Assembly (NCBI GenBank): GCA_030295235.1
Contig: AP026169.1
Span: 806,001-870,000 of the forward strand
Source of the DNA: Fistulifera solaris
Lineage: Eukaryota > Bacillariophyta > Bacillariophyceae > Naviculales > Stauroneidaceae
DNA: 64,000 bases
Direction of reading: 5' to 3'
Shown: one piece after another, positions 54,653-64,000 of the stretch
Numbering within the stretch: the stretch's first letter is position 1
How the letters are laid out: each line of letters starts with the position of its first letter
Program-made: the position numbers and the translations under genes
Notes under the pieces: generated by a model
Database searches by the model: none
The model's input: the letters and a program-made list of their open reading frames with translations, nothing else
What the model was told of the DNA's origin: nothing

Positions 54653-55981
54653 GGGTGAGTTTTACTTTATGATGTGATTGGTAATAGATCCACTTTGGTC
54701 GAGTCAACACTTACAGAGACAAACATCGATCGTCCTCTATGTTCTTACGAAAGATCTGGACGCGAACGTTGCCGAACTGTATCTTGCTCACTCTTTCTTG
54801 CAGATATAAGGATTCCGAGTCGTGACGGTGAATTGATTTCATTGCTTTATTGTCCTTTTACAAAAGCAAGCAATAGAGAAAAATGAAAACAATCAACATC
54901 GGCAACTTGAGAAACGGTTCGGGCGTTTGACAACGGCGTGAGAAGTGAGAATGCGGCGAGCGGCGCTGGTGGGCGTGGAACGTGAACGCCCAATAAGCTC
55001 TTCTGGCTCACTTTCGAGCCAGGTAGTGTCCCAAACAACTCTTTTTATGAGAGCTAAATTCCCAAAACAAGATAAAATTAGGACTGTCATAAGATAGTAT
55101 CGAAGACTGGAGCCCGGGAATGACAGGGCTATACAAAATGAGAGGTGCCTTTTTGTCTTTCCCAATCGACAATCGACACCCGACACTCGACACTCGACAC
55201 ACTTCCCACATTACAACTAATTGAAACACTCTAGAGTGTGTTTGAAATTCATTTCGGAATGAGTAGGGAAACGGAAAAAGGAAAATATAAAGTACTACGT
55301 AGCCACTACTCACTGCCAGTAAAACGCACTTGACTCTGTTGTCCGTGCTGTCTTGTTTGTTGTGTCCTCTGTCCTCTTGTTTTCGTGTTTCGTTCCACGT
55401 TTGAAGCGACGATGCGGTGCATGGTGCACGAACAAGACACAAAAGTAACAGCCTACTACTACCAATGCTTGATTAAAGTAGAGTAGACACGGGAACTTAA
55501 GTACTCCGTAGTAAGGAAGTGTGAACGGCGCGAAATGAGAATGGGATGTGCGATGATTTGCGATGAAAATGCTTTATGTCCGTCCCTCTATCTACCATCG
55601 ACATCAGAAGTCAAACGTCAACCATTAAATAGATCAGGCAACCGACATCCTCAACCAGTCAGCGACATGTTTACTTCCTGTGTTGATCCTTCATTCAAAG
55701 GAACTAGAAGCTCGAAGCAAGCCCGAGGAGTCATCGAAGATTAGAGAAGCAGTTTGACTTTTTCATTGCTAAAAGATGCTAACCTGACGCTGGAAGACGA
55801 AAGGAAGAATCCCAGGAAGACCCATTTGGAAGGACCATTACTTGGTAGCAAGTTCGCGATTGATCATCTTTTGAGAGTATTTGACCATTACACCTTCCAA
55901 CGCGAAAGCAATGGTGCTCATACATCGATGCAACAGCTACACCCACATAAAACTTTTAACTGCAGAGGCCGAATCAAACAT
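54653..55981. other. Intergenic, 1.3 kb, no gene seen
   Basis: Contains a short run of near-identical cgacac/tcgacact words (about 55167-55200) and a TACTCCGTA word at 55502-55510. Small frames on both strands (for example 55535-55744) have no support. Confidence 0.4.
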
Positions 55982-56923
55982 TTACGATGGTTGCTGAAAC
56001 TTTTTAGGACGTTTCAGTTGTTCTCTCGAAGATCCACCTGGTTTAAGAGCTCGACCGAGAGGTAGAACTGGTTGTAGTGCATGATTAGTACCAGCTGCTA
56101 AAAGCTGAAGTGGTATTGGCGGGTTAAACATAGATGGAATCTGTGGAAAAATGGAAGGACTAAAGCTCCTGGAAATCCATCGACCAAGTTGACTACTCCT
56201 GGTTGTGGGAAAAACCCAAAAAGGGCTCCACCAAAATTAGCATGAGTTTCGTTTGCTGTAAACCACATGGTGGGAGCTTCTACTAAAGCCCGTCGTTTCT
56301 TTGCAGGGGCGACTTCTATGTGTTTCCTATCATCGCTGCATTCTGGCGCCTCTGCAGTGGCCGACTTTATGTCGGTTTTTCCTTCTTCGCAAAAAGGAAG
56401 CGCATAAAAGTCAGGGCTCTCACCAACGGTCAAGTGTGAAGTCGATTTGCCTTTTATCGGAGTCCTTACAATTACTCTTGCAATGTCAGGCCGCCCCTTT
56501 AAGAACATCTTATGATAGTAACCTCCACGGTCTTTCCCACAAAATATCCTTTGAGATGAGTACAAAGAGAGCTGTCTATGAAACGATGTTAACTTCGTTT
56601 GCCGAAAGAATCTGGAAACGAGGATTAGTAGAGATGAGATGACTTGGCTTTTAGTACCCTTCGTTGTAAATGGTGGGCACAAACCTCGGTAGAATTTCGC
56701 TCGCGAATCTAGCCGGCTGATGCAGTATAAAGCTTCTCCCATGTTCCTGCCAAGAGACGACATCGCTCAGTCCACTCTTTTGTGTCGCTTCTAACATATT
56801 ATAAAGCCGGACGGGGAACGGGTCAACAACGCCGCCACGTGGTCCCTTCCTCTTACTTTTTACAAGATCGTTTACGACCTCTTCAATATCGACATTTAAC
56901 AAGTCCCGATATGGATCTCCCAT
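55982..56923 (-). CDS. Heat shock factor-type transcription factor
   Basis: Exon 1 (56685-56923) and exon 2 (55982-56611) flank a 73 bp intron that splits the DNA-binding domain. The HSF domain runs at about 36-130: FPVRLYNMLEATQKSGLSDVVSWQEHGRSFILHQPARFASEILPRFF, then RQTKLTSFHRQLSLY (recognition helix) and GGYYHKMFLKGRPD. This single-HSF layout without a long hydrophobic repeat is the type greatly expanded in diatoms. The C-terminus changes frame near 56162-56164 (one T missing on the coding strand); without it, translation ends at 56098, with it, the protein continues SPSIFPQIPSMFNPPIPL to 289 residues, a Pro-rich tail. Nuclear; regulation unknown. Confidence 0.88.
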
Positions 56924-57673
56924 GTCTCTTTCTCGGCGCTCAAATATTTTATCTCATCCTTTTCATACGGAATACGCAATGTAAAGGATCCGTATGCAAC
57001 ATGCTTTTCACTGAAGAACGCATCGATCTGAGGGAGAAAAAAAAACGATGATGCAGGGCAGAGGCAGAGGTCGAAAAGGTTTTACCCCAATAAGTTTGTT
57101 TGCCACTTTTCTCCGTTGACTGCGAGTGTCATTTTATGGGAACCAGTACCAGGTACAGCAGGCATCACCTGGTACAGTTGAGAGTGAACAGTGAACAGGA
57201 TACTTTGTACAGAAGCCCTGAAACCCGCGAACGTCGATTCGACGGCCGACCGGCTTTTAAACTCGAGTAGGGGAAATATGGATACGGAGTACTAGGCAGT
57301 GTTCTCTCCTTTCTCTCTCGAAACTCTAGCGAGGCGAGACTATAAACCCTAGATGGACCTGTGGAGTAGAATAGCCATCACTACTCTGCATTCGTTCCTC
57401 GAATCCAAAGATTAGCTAGGGGTTGGAGCGGATTTTGATGCGGGAGATAAACTGGGACCTAAGTACCGGTACCTGGTAGTTTAGGCAACGACAATCAACC
57501 TCGTCTTCCTCGCTTCGTTGCCAAACTTGTCAATTTCGCGAAATGAAAGCAATTTTTTATGGTTTAATTTTACCCGCCTATGAGGCGTAAAAATGCTTGT
57601 TTTTCCGTTATCCAACAAATCAACAGGCGAAAAGCTCGTCATGTCGAGCCTCATCATCAAAAGCGCCCGAAGA
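56924..57673. promoter_or_regulatory. Intergenic, HSF upstream, word-rich
   Basis: 750 bp upstream of the HSF and downstream of the glycosyltransferase-like gene. It holds TACCAGGTA (57147-57155), TACGGAGTA (57283-57291) and GTACCGGTACCTGGTA (57463-57478), the densest cluster of these words in the window. No gene seen. Confidence 0.5.
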
Positions 57674-59079
57674 TCAGTTTCTAGTCGCATCTTGTTGACT
57701 ATCTCTCAACCGTTGTAACCGAGCCTCTTTCGCCAAAAGAGCCAGCCTATTCTGTTCTCTGCGATCCATTTCAGTAGACACCATCTCGATCCACTGATCG
57801 GAAGCTGGCGTTTTTGCCAAGCAATTTGTAAGACGGCTGTTGCATTCATATCCTCTTCAATCGAGTTATACCATTCGCGACCATCGGGAAAGTACTCCCA
57901 GATCCACGAAGACTGCGAAGGATACTCCTGGTACAGAGTATACCATTTGTACAAAAAACCAGGTAAAAGGAACCACTCACGTTTCCGGGAAGACTCGTCC
58001 TCTAAGATTTTCTTCATGCGTGTTACTTTCGCTTGAAACCACCTGGAATCGAGCGGTAATTGTGATGATGTAGCAAACGAAAATGGTAAACCTTCGTCCA
58101 ATGTCCAAACGCGAATGCTAGGTTCTGTGGAAAGATGACATGGGACGAAAGAGGGATGCGTTCCAATCCAGTGTTCCATGGAGTAGCGCCGACGGCCCAA
58201 TGTTGATTCCCATTCATCGAAAATGAGACCCAAAAATTCCTTGGGCCGCTGTTCTAGCATTTCGTTGATTCTCACTTCAAAATCTTTCGGAGGGATTAGT
58301 CGATTGATATAGTCACATCGCGAGACGAAGAAATTTCCAGGAAAGAAGAGGGTCCATGTCGGCTGGAACAATAAACCACACGTCGTACACTGATCCATGT
58401 TTTTCAGACACTCACTGGAAGTGATAGCACGCATCATATGACGACGCCAGGGGATGTTCCATCTTCCTGACGAGTAAGATCCTTTGTTGTGCATATAGAT
58501 GACATTTCGATCGGGAAAAGCATTGCAGAACTCGTAAGCTTTTTGCAAGGTTATTTCTTCATAGCCAGCTTTGTGATGCTCCATGTGAACACACTTTAGT
58601 CCGTTTGCTCTACACTGTTTCTGAACGTTGGCTGCAAAAGTTTCACCGAATAAAAGTTCATGACCCACGGTGTTGTAGTAAATAGTAAGATCATTGCTCG
58701 TTGCGGCGTACGACTCTCCAATTTGTTGCAGCTGCTCGAAAACTGTAGCTTCTGCTTCTACAATATCGGGAAGTGTCGCATTCACAAAGATGTTGTAAAA
58801 TACGGCAACAGCAGAGGGGTTGTTGGAGTTTTGATCCAGGAAAGGATTTTCTGTGATGATCATTCTATCTCCGAGAGGAGGCAAGTTGTTGCCTTGTGGT
58901 ACAACAAACTCGGGAAGCACAGCTAAGTCAATGTGCGACACTCTTTCGTAGAAGAGCTTCAATGAAGATTCGCCTAAATACATCTGCACAAATAGTACTT
59001 GCGCTGTAAGAATAAAGATAAAACAACAGCAAAGACTCAGTCGAGTCGATGTCGGCTTATTTCTTCTTTTCCACATCAT
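57674..59079 (-). CDS. Golgi type II glycosyltransferase-like protein
   Basis: The start at 59079 (MMWKRRNKPTSTR) gives a short cytoplasmic end and a signal anchor (LCCCFIFILTAQVLFVQMYLG). The lumenal domain has AVFYNIFVNATLPDIVEAEATVF, LTIYYNTVG, CVHMEHHKAGYEEITLQKAYEFCNAFPDRNVIYMHNKGSYS, and TPTWTLFFPGNFFVSRCDYINRLIPP-like and MEHWIGTHPSF segments. YMHNKGSYS and GNFFVSRCDYI resemble uncharacterised diatom glycosyltransferase-like proteins. One A is missing in the run at 57811-57815; corrected, the C-terminus is a charged TPASDQWIEMVSTEMDRREQ helix and the length 468. Substrate unknown. Unrelated in sequence to the gene at 23479-24612. Confidence 0.65.
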
Positions 59080-59599
59080 CTGTTGTGCGCGTCTTGATCG
59101 CCTTGTTTGAAGAAGAAACAATTTGCTGCAGGAATACTGGCTATGAAAAAAATTGCATGAAGAATAGAAATAGAAATAGAACGCAATGCAACGCAACGCA
59201 TCGTCGATGCGCAGAAACGCTTTTGCAATGCGAATTTTTGGATGATTGCGTCAAATTCCGGACTGAAAATCAGTTGCGTCCCGAACCTTAGCAAACATCG
59301 AAGAAATAATAAGAGCAATCCGCCAGACTGAAATAAATAGGGTGAACTTAGTAATTTAGATGATGCAGGCTTACTTTAGTGCTTTTATCGGGATTTATGA
59401 TCAGTAGGTCGTTTCCGGTGGATTCAAACGAGGGAACCAGCCGTAAAGGAGAGAATCATGATCTAGCAAAGCCTTTGTAGAGTATTTACTACATGTTTAA
59501 TTATGTCGACGAAAGAAACTAGCTTCCTCCCGTACCTTTGCACCTCGATGTGACTCAGTTTGATGTTAAACGTTCCATTAGTGAAGTGCATTGGAGTTC
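59080..59599. other. Intergenic, no gene seen
   Basis: 520 bp with A-rich and gaacgcaacgca-type short repeats (about 59160-59205). No gene. Confidence 0.4.
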
Positions 59600-60829
59600 T
59601 TAGAATGGCAAAAGGTCCGAGAAAGCATCTTTCTGCTTTTGCTGCTTCTGTTGCACATTGTCGCTCATATTCGAAATAGCAGATGATCCACCGTGATAGC
59701 TCATCACTGGAGCGTTCGTGGCATGAAACGGCACGCCCATCATAAAAGCGTTTTGATTGTACATCCCGCCCATGGCACTCATATTTTGACTCGCCATACC
59801 ATTCATGTGTTGCATTCCGTTAAATTGATTCATTTGTGTCATGCCGTTGCTCGCAAATGACATTTGCTGCTGTTGTGCCATCATTCCGTTTGTCATATTG
59901 TTTCCTGGCACTGCCATCGTCCCTGCCATGGGGTACATTCCCGTCGAATGGTTTTGATTGAAAGTGGATAAATTTTTCGGATTCATGTTGCCGGCATTCA
60001 TCATCAAAGGCATGTTGCTAATACCGTTAGCCGATGCAGTATTCATCACTGGCTTTTTGTTGACTGGCTCGGGTGCCTGTGCATTTGTATCATTGCTATT
60101 CATAAAAGCAAATGACGAAGCATTGTTTCCTGTAGCTAATATAGACGCGACGTCGCCAAACATATCAGACGAACTTGGGGCTGGATTTTTGACTGTTACA
60201 CTTGGCACAACGGGAGCGAAAGGGTCGGTTGGAGTCTGAGCAGGCAACGGAGCAGCTACAACATTGGACACTACAGGGATCGTATCGAAGGAAGCAAAGT
60301 CTAGAAAATCCGCCGCGGGTTGTGGTGTTGCGAGAGTAGGTGCCGTAAATGACGTGAAAGTCGGCTGAGAGGTAGCGGGCGTGTTCTGATACGTAGGAGC
60401 CGGTTGTCGCTGTTGAGGAGTGTAGCTACTTGCACTTCCCGACGCTGTACTTGCGACTGGCTGCTCTGAAAAATACCTTTTATCTTCATACGCATCCATA
60501 ACAAAGCGTTTGAAGACTTCGATGGAGCTCCCTGTTGTAGGTCTTCCTCCTTGCCCGACAGGCGGTGCTTTTGCTAACCACGTTGCTTCGCAGTATGCAT
60601 TACCCTTACGCTCCAATTCATCGACTTCTTCATGCGTCCAGCTACTCATCGTAATCGACTTGCAGCGGTGACTGACGGCTTGATGAGAAGTCTTACATTC
60701 ATTGCAAACAAAAGTGTGAAATTTGATGCAAATCGTCCCAAAGCCAAACTTTTTCGTCTGATGACAATTCGGGCATGTCGTATTCTGCTTTGCCAATTGG
60801 CGTACTCGGTCCTCAGGAGACAAAGGCAT
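59600..60829 (-). CDS. AGFG-type ArfGAP-domain protein
   Basis: 409 residues from the ATG at 60829. The N-terminal zinc module (about 18-75: CPNCHQTKKFGFGTICIKFHTFVCNECKTSH) has the ArfGAP CxxC...CxxC pattern and is followed by SHRCKSITMSSWTHEEVDELERKGNAYCEATWLAKAPP, the AGFG arrangement. ArfGAPs stimulate GTP hydrolysis by Arf in vesicle traffic with an Arg finger in the GIHR motif; here that position reads TSHQ, so Arg is replaced by Gln and activity is doubtful. The last 300 residues are Asn/Gln/Met/Pro rich with a DFLDFASFD-like motif, as in adaptor tails of AGFG and epsin-type endocytic proteins. Confidence 0.78.
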   Translation of the reverse strand: MPLSPEDRVRQLAKQNTTCPNCHQTKKFGFGTICIKFHTFVCNECKTSHQAVSHRCKSITMSSWTHEEVDELERKGNAYCEATWLAKAPPVGQGGRPTTGSSIEVFKRFVMDAYEDKRYFSEQPVASTASGSASSYTPQQRQPAPTYQNTPATSQPTFTSFTAPTLATPQPAADFLDFASFDTIPVVSNVVAAPLPAQTPTDPFAPVVPSVTVKNPAPSSSDMFGDVASILATGNNASSFAFMNSNDTNAQAPEPVNKKPVMNTASANGISNMPLMMNAGNMNPKNLSTFNQNHSTGMYPMAGTMAVPGNNMTNGMMAQQQQMSFASNGMTQMNQFNGMQHMNGMASQNMSAMGGMYNQNAFMMGVPFHATNAPVMSYHGGSSAISNMSDNVQQKQQKQKDAFSDLLPF

Positions 60830-61538
60830 GTTCTTTTGCAAATGTTAGAGGAGTTGAGTTGATTTCAGAAGAATGCCGACAGATGTGAGGCACTTCAAAG
60901 ACGTAATGTGCTGCTTCCGCAAAGCGAAAAAAAGTCGGTCATCATCGCGAATGTGTGTGTGTTTTTTTTTCTACGGAGTATTCGATGGCCGCTTACGGGA
61001 CTGAAGGTCATTGAGTCGTAGAGAATAAAACGTGCGCCCCTAGTTCCGTTCGAAAAATAAATAAGGCCAAAAAGATGAAAAAAGTTTTGACTTACTCTGA
61101 ATTGTTGCCGGATTTCACTTGATCTAGTGCTTAAGAATGGGGATGCTTTAGTTCTAGGATGGCATATTCAATTCTCCAGGACCGGAAGAAAATTGACTGT
61201 CAATTCTACGCGAGACACCATACGACACACTCCGTAACCTTACTGTACGTTACAACTCAGGGAATGATGTTGTAATGAGCATAATATCAAATAACGCTGC
61301 ATCATTGTGAAATTCCTTATGTTAGGTTCGCTCTAAGGAGAAACTCTATTGCCGAGTAAGTTGTCATATGGATCCACAAAGCCGATTCTACATTAATCAT
61401 GTTGTCGCTGATGCAAGCGTGACGGTAGTTGAATGAAAAGGATCAAGATCGACTTAATTCGACAAGCACTAACATTCCATTAAAATACTATTATGTAGCT
61501 GTAGGTAATCCAAATGTAGTTATAGCAAAAATTGCGCC
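60830..61538. other. Intergenic, no gene seen
   Basis: 709 bp. A TACGGAGTA word at 60972-60980 and an ACTCCGTA near 61229-61236. Nothing else supported. Confidence 0.4.
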
Positions 61539-62571
61539 TCAAGATGACGATGCGGGCTTGCGAGACTTGTACCCTTTCGAGGACGAAGATGACGCTTTGG
61601 GCAGTTGTGAACTCGACATAGAATGACCAGATTCCTTGCTTACACTTGCCGACTCTCTTGGAGAAGGTGATTCGTTTGTAGACTTTCGATCGCTGCTACT
61701 CGGTTGCGATGAAGTCTTCGTAGCCGGCTCTCTGGACGAAGACTTGCGATCATTTCGAGGTGATTTCCGCGCGTTGGTTGGTGTTCGTGGTGACTTTGCA
61801 GACGGCGGCGGCTTTGGAATCGACACGTGTCCGTTCTCTGACTTTTGCGTATTCGAGTTCGTGCTCCCTGTCGAGTGTTGAGATTCTTTATGATTCTGTT
61901 CTCTTGAAGGCCGTACTTTCTTTCGTCCGCTTTTACTTCCTCGTTTCTTGTGCTCTCTATTTTCTTTATGAATTTTCATTGCAAGCATAAAATCACCAAG
62001 TGCTTTTTTTATGAGCAAACATCCGTAGTTCATGACTCCATTTCTTGGAGACTTTCGCTAGCTTTCGTTCGCGCGCTTTTCGTTCGGACGAAGATTGGGC
62101 ATAACTCATCAGCCGTTGCGCTTCTAGCACTTCATCGACACAGGCTTTTTGTAATTTTAAAATGATAGGCGAGAAATATGATTCAAAGCCTCGTGTCGGA
62201 CTCCTCGTGACGATTTTACTCATGTGCAGGTTTTCGGGGTCTTCTAATTCGCTGACAATCAAGCCTTCTAGTGCCTCTGTATATTCTGTCTCGCCACGAT
62301 TGCGAATCTCCTCTATAAAAACAGCCGTCTCTTCTTGCATATTTTCCATTTCCTCGTCACCCCAAAAGAGATCATCGTATTTTGCATTATTAAGCGCCCC
62401 AGGGTAGCTGTATTCCGTGCACAAGGGAGTATCATTATTATCCATGTCAAAGCGAACGACCCGCCGTCTGTGTCTCCGTTTTCGTTTTGTTGTTTTTGCC
62501 GTTCGATCCTTTTCTTTTGCTGTGACGACTTCTTCGGGTGGTATTGTTTCATCCGGCATGCTGGAAACCAT
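61539..62571 (-). CDS. Diatom-family protein with basic VVRF entry motif
   Basis: With the run of seven T at 62004-62010 read as six, two frames join into a 343-residue protein. A KRKRRHRRRVVRFDMDNN start is followed by CTEYSYPGAL...DDLFWGDEEMENMQEET, then ETEYTEALEGLIVSE, and a helical KKWSHELRMFAHKKALGDFMLAMKIHKE segment. The pattern of a basic VRF entry, Y-S/P, and LW..EE is shared by a large set of small diatom proteins of unknown function. The C-terminal 120 residues are Ser/Pro/Lys rich (SPRTPTNARKSPRNDRKSS) and likely disordered. No intron. Confidence 0.65.
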
Positions 62572-63190
62572 GGTATGTTGTTGAATGTCAACTGTGCTGT
62601 CGATGAGCTTTGCGCTGTCAACTTCCTTCCCATCGCGGTGGCGCGAGGTGCGAGCTTCCTTTAATTGCTACACGGCAGGCACCGTGAATGGATTTTTAGT
62701 TCGTTATAAACTCGGTGACCGGAAACCGGAGACGCCATAATAATGAAAATGAAATCGCTCCCTTGAACCAAATGTCTATTCTCTACTTACTGACTCTGTG
62801 CAACCAGATTACTTAGAATTACAATGCTTGAATGAAATTACATAAGCCCAACAAAAGGCTGTATTCAACAGTGACCGCCGTATTCGTAAAACGTGAAACC
62901 TGCAAGTCGTAAACCGGGTCCTTTATGGATTGTTGGCTCTCATGACGGCTCATGACTCATGACCTCATGACTGGCTACCCAGTCATGGGAATGTTGAAGC
63001 GACACTCGACGCGACATTACACGTTAACCTACTATGTACGTCCATCGTCCGCCAGCGCAAAAACAAACACCAATCAAGTCCTGCGCGTTGCAATCTGTTG
63101 CAAAGAACAACCCTACGAACGGACGAAGATAGCATTGAGATAATGCAAAACGTTGTTACTGAATATCTTTGTTGAAAGTCCAGAAGAAAT
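62572..63190. promoter_or_regulatory. Divergent promoter region with hairpin
   Basis: 619 bp between divergent genes. A perfect hairpin CATGACTGG-CTAC-CCAGTCATG (62966-62987) sits about 200 bp before the RRP36 start, preceded by a run of ctcatgac repeats (about 62939-62972). Confidence 0.5.
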
Positions 63191-64000
63191 ATGTCTACTA
63201 CATCGGAAGACGCGTCGACTTCCTCGATGTACTTCTCTTCGGGCGATGACAGCAGCACAGAGAACCGCAACAACAATTACGACGACGATGATGATAATGA
63301 CGCTAAAAAAGCAGAAAGACACAAGGAATCGAAAGCTAAGCAACAGCGATGAGAGTGATGATTCGACAAGCGAGAGTGAGAGTGATGAGGATGAAGAAGG
63401 AAAGCGCGAGTCAATGTCGCATCTTCCGTTAGGGCAGCGCATCAAGCTCGAAGAGAGCTTTGGTGTTCGAAAGATGAGAAAGAAAGATGCAAAGGACACC
63501 CTTACTAGCTCTGCAAAAGTAGAAAAGAAGAGCTCGAGTAAAGAGAGCAGTGCGGTTACAACCAAAACAAAGAAGTCGAAACACGCGCCTACCGAAGCGT
63601 CATCGAAACGCTCGGATTTCTTTGCTACGCTTCGACAAACACAAATTGGAGGAGTTGGTACCGGTATTGATTTAGGAGCACATCGGTATCAGTCAAAAGA
63701 TCCTCGCATTAGCAATTTGCATGGTCACTTACAAGAAGATCATTTTCAACAAAACTTTGCATTCGTGCAGGACTTGAGTAAGAATGAAATCAAAACGCTA
63801 CAACGGAGCATTCATGCTTGGAAAACACCGGGGAAGAAAGGTCAGCAGCTGCGGCGGAAACTTGGTTTGACTGGGGGCACCACCAGCTTACAACAGGATC
63901 AAGAGCGGTTGAAGCAACTGCGGCATGAAATTGCGGAATGGGAGCGACAAGAGATTGAACGTGTCGCTCATCGCTCGGTGAAACAAAAACTGCAAGATCA
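63191..64000 (+). CDS. RRP36: rRNA-processing protein RRP36 (5' part)
   Basis: A nucleolar factor for 35S pre-rRNA cleavage at A0-A2 and 18S rRNA maturation. The gene runs off the right edge. The ATG at 63191 begins MSTTSEDASTSSMYFSSGDD; an extra A in the run 63305-63310 breaks the frame after 40 codons. Corrected, it continues through an acidic Ser/Glu/Asp stretch and LPLGQRIKLEES to the RRP36 core: YQSKDPRISNLHGHLQEDHFQQNFAFVQDLSKNEIKTLQRSIHAWKTPGKKGQQLRRKLG, equivalent to the family DPRFD...YSFL..yr..E...l motif. Further C-terminal helices (EWERQEIERVAHRSVKQKLQ) fit the family. Missing C-terminus lies beyond 64000. Confidence 0.82.

Overview
This 64 kb window is nuclear DNA of a diatom, most likely a pennate one. 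The evidence is: short GT-AG introns (67-176 bp); dense genes on both strands with tight convergent pairs; several N-terminal signal peptides followed by a Phe-containing cleavage motif typical of proteins imported into secondary red plastids; a plastid GapC1-type GAPDH; two nitrate transporters; an LHC-like protein; and protein families known mainly from diatoms. GapC1 looks similar to, but not the same as, the Phaeodactylum tricornutum protein as I remember it, so I do not name a species.

Layout. 1-15.7 kb: the tail of a + strand gene, then a minus-strand block with plastid GAPDH, a KIX-domain coactivator, a repeat-rich transmembrane surface protein, two tandem short-chain dehydrogenases, the plastid SRP receptor FtsY, a secreted SET-domain protein with an oxygenase-like C-terminal half, and an adenosine/N6-methyl-AMP deaminase. 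15.7-17.7 kb: a gene-poor gap with a MITE-like element. 17.7-23.2 kb: a plastid cyclic-nucleotide-binding-like protein and two tandem NRT2 nitrate transporters. 23.5-33.7 kb: a Golgi-type glycosyltransferase-like protein, exosome subunit RRP45, a RAD18-like ubiquitin ligase, a TPR-like protein, a membrane-anchored cyclophilin and an Mpv17 protein. 33.9-42.5 kb: a diatom-family protein, an S1 RNA-binding protein, a YJU2/CCDC130 splicing factor, an LHC-like protein, a TcdA-type tRNA-modifying E1-like enzyme and a calmodulin-like protein. 43.2-48.3 kb: a bromodomain/NET protein and eIF4E. 48.4-62.6 kb, minus strand: a plastid alpha/beta hydrolase, TFIP11, an unknown protein, an HSF, a second glycosyltransferase-like protein, an AGFG-type ArfGAP and a diatom-family protein. 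The 3' end holds the start of RRP36.

The genes do not form one pathway. Three themes recur: nitrogen and carbon assimilation (NRT2 x2, GapC1); plastid proteins (FtsY, LHC-like, cNBD-like, hydrolase, Mpv17); and RNA or chromatin factors (RRP45, RRP36, YJU2, TFIP11, S1 protein, KIX and BET proteins, HSF).

The reader must know that about eighteen genes carry one or more single-base frameshifts, nearly all in homopolymer runs. Correcting each one restores a full-length family member whose corrected length is divisible by three. I read these as consensus errors in a long-read assembly, not as pseudogenes, so coordinates are given across them. Beyond genes, the intergenic DNA is enriched in a few short words (TACTCCGTA, TACCWGGTA, GGTACCGGTACC) and holds one MITE-like element with inverted termini and a target-site duplication. 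I saw no tRNA, rRNA, CRISPR or complete autonomous transposon.
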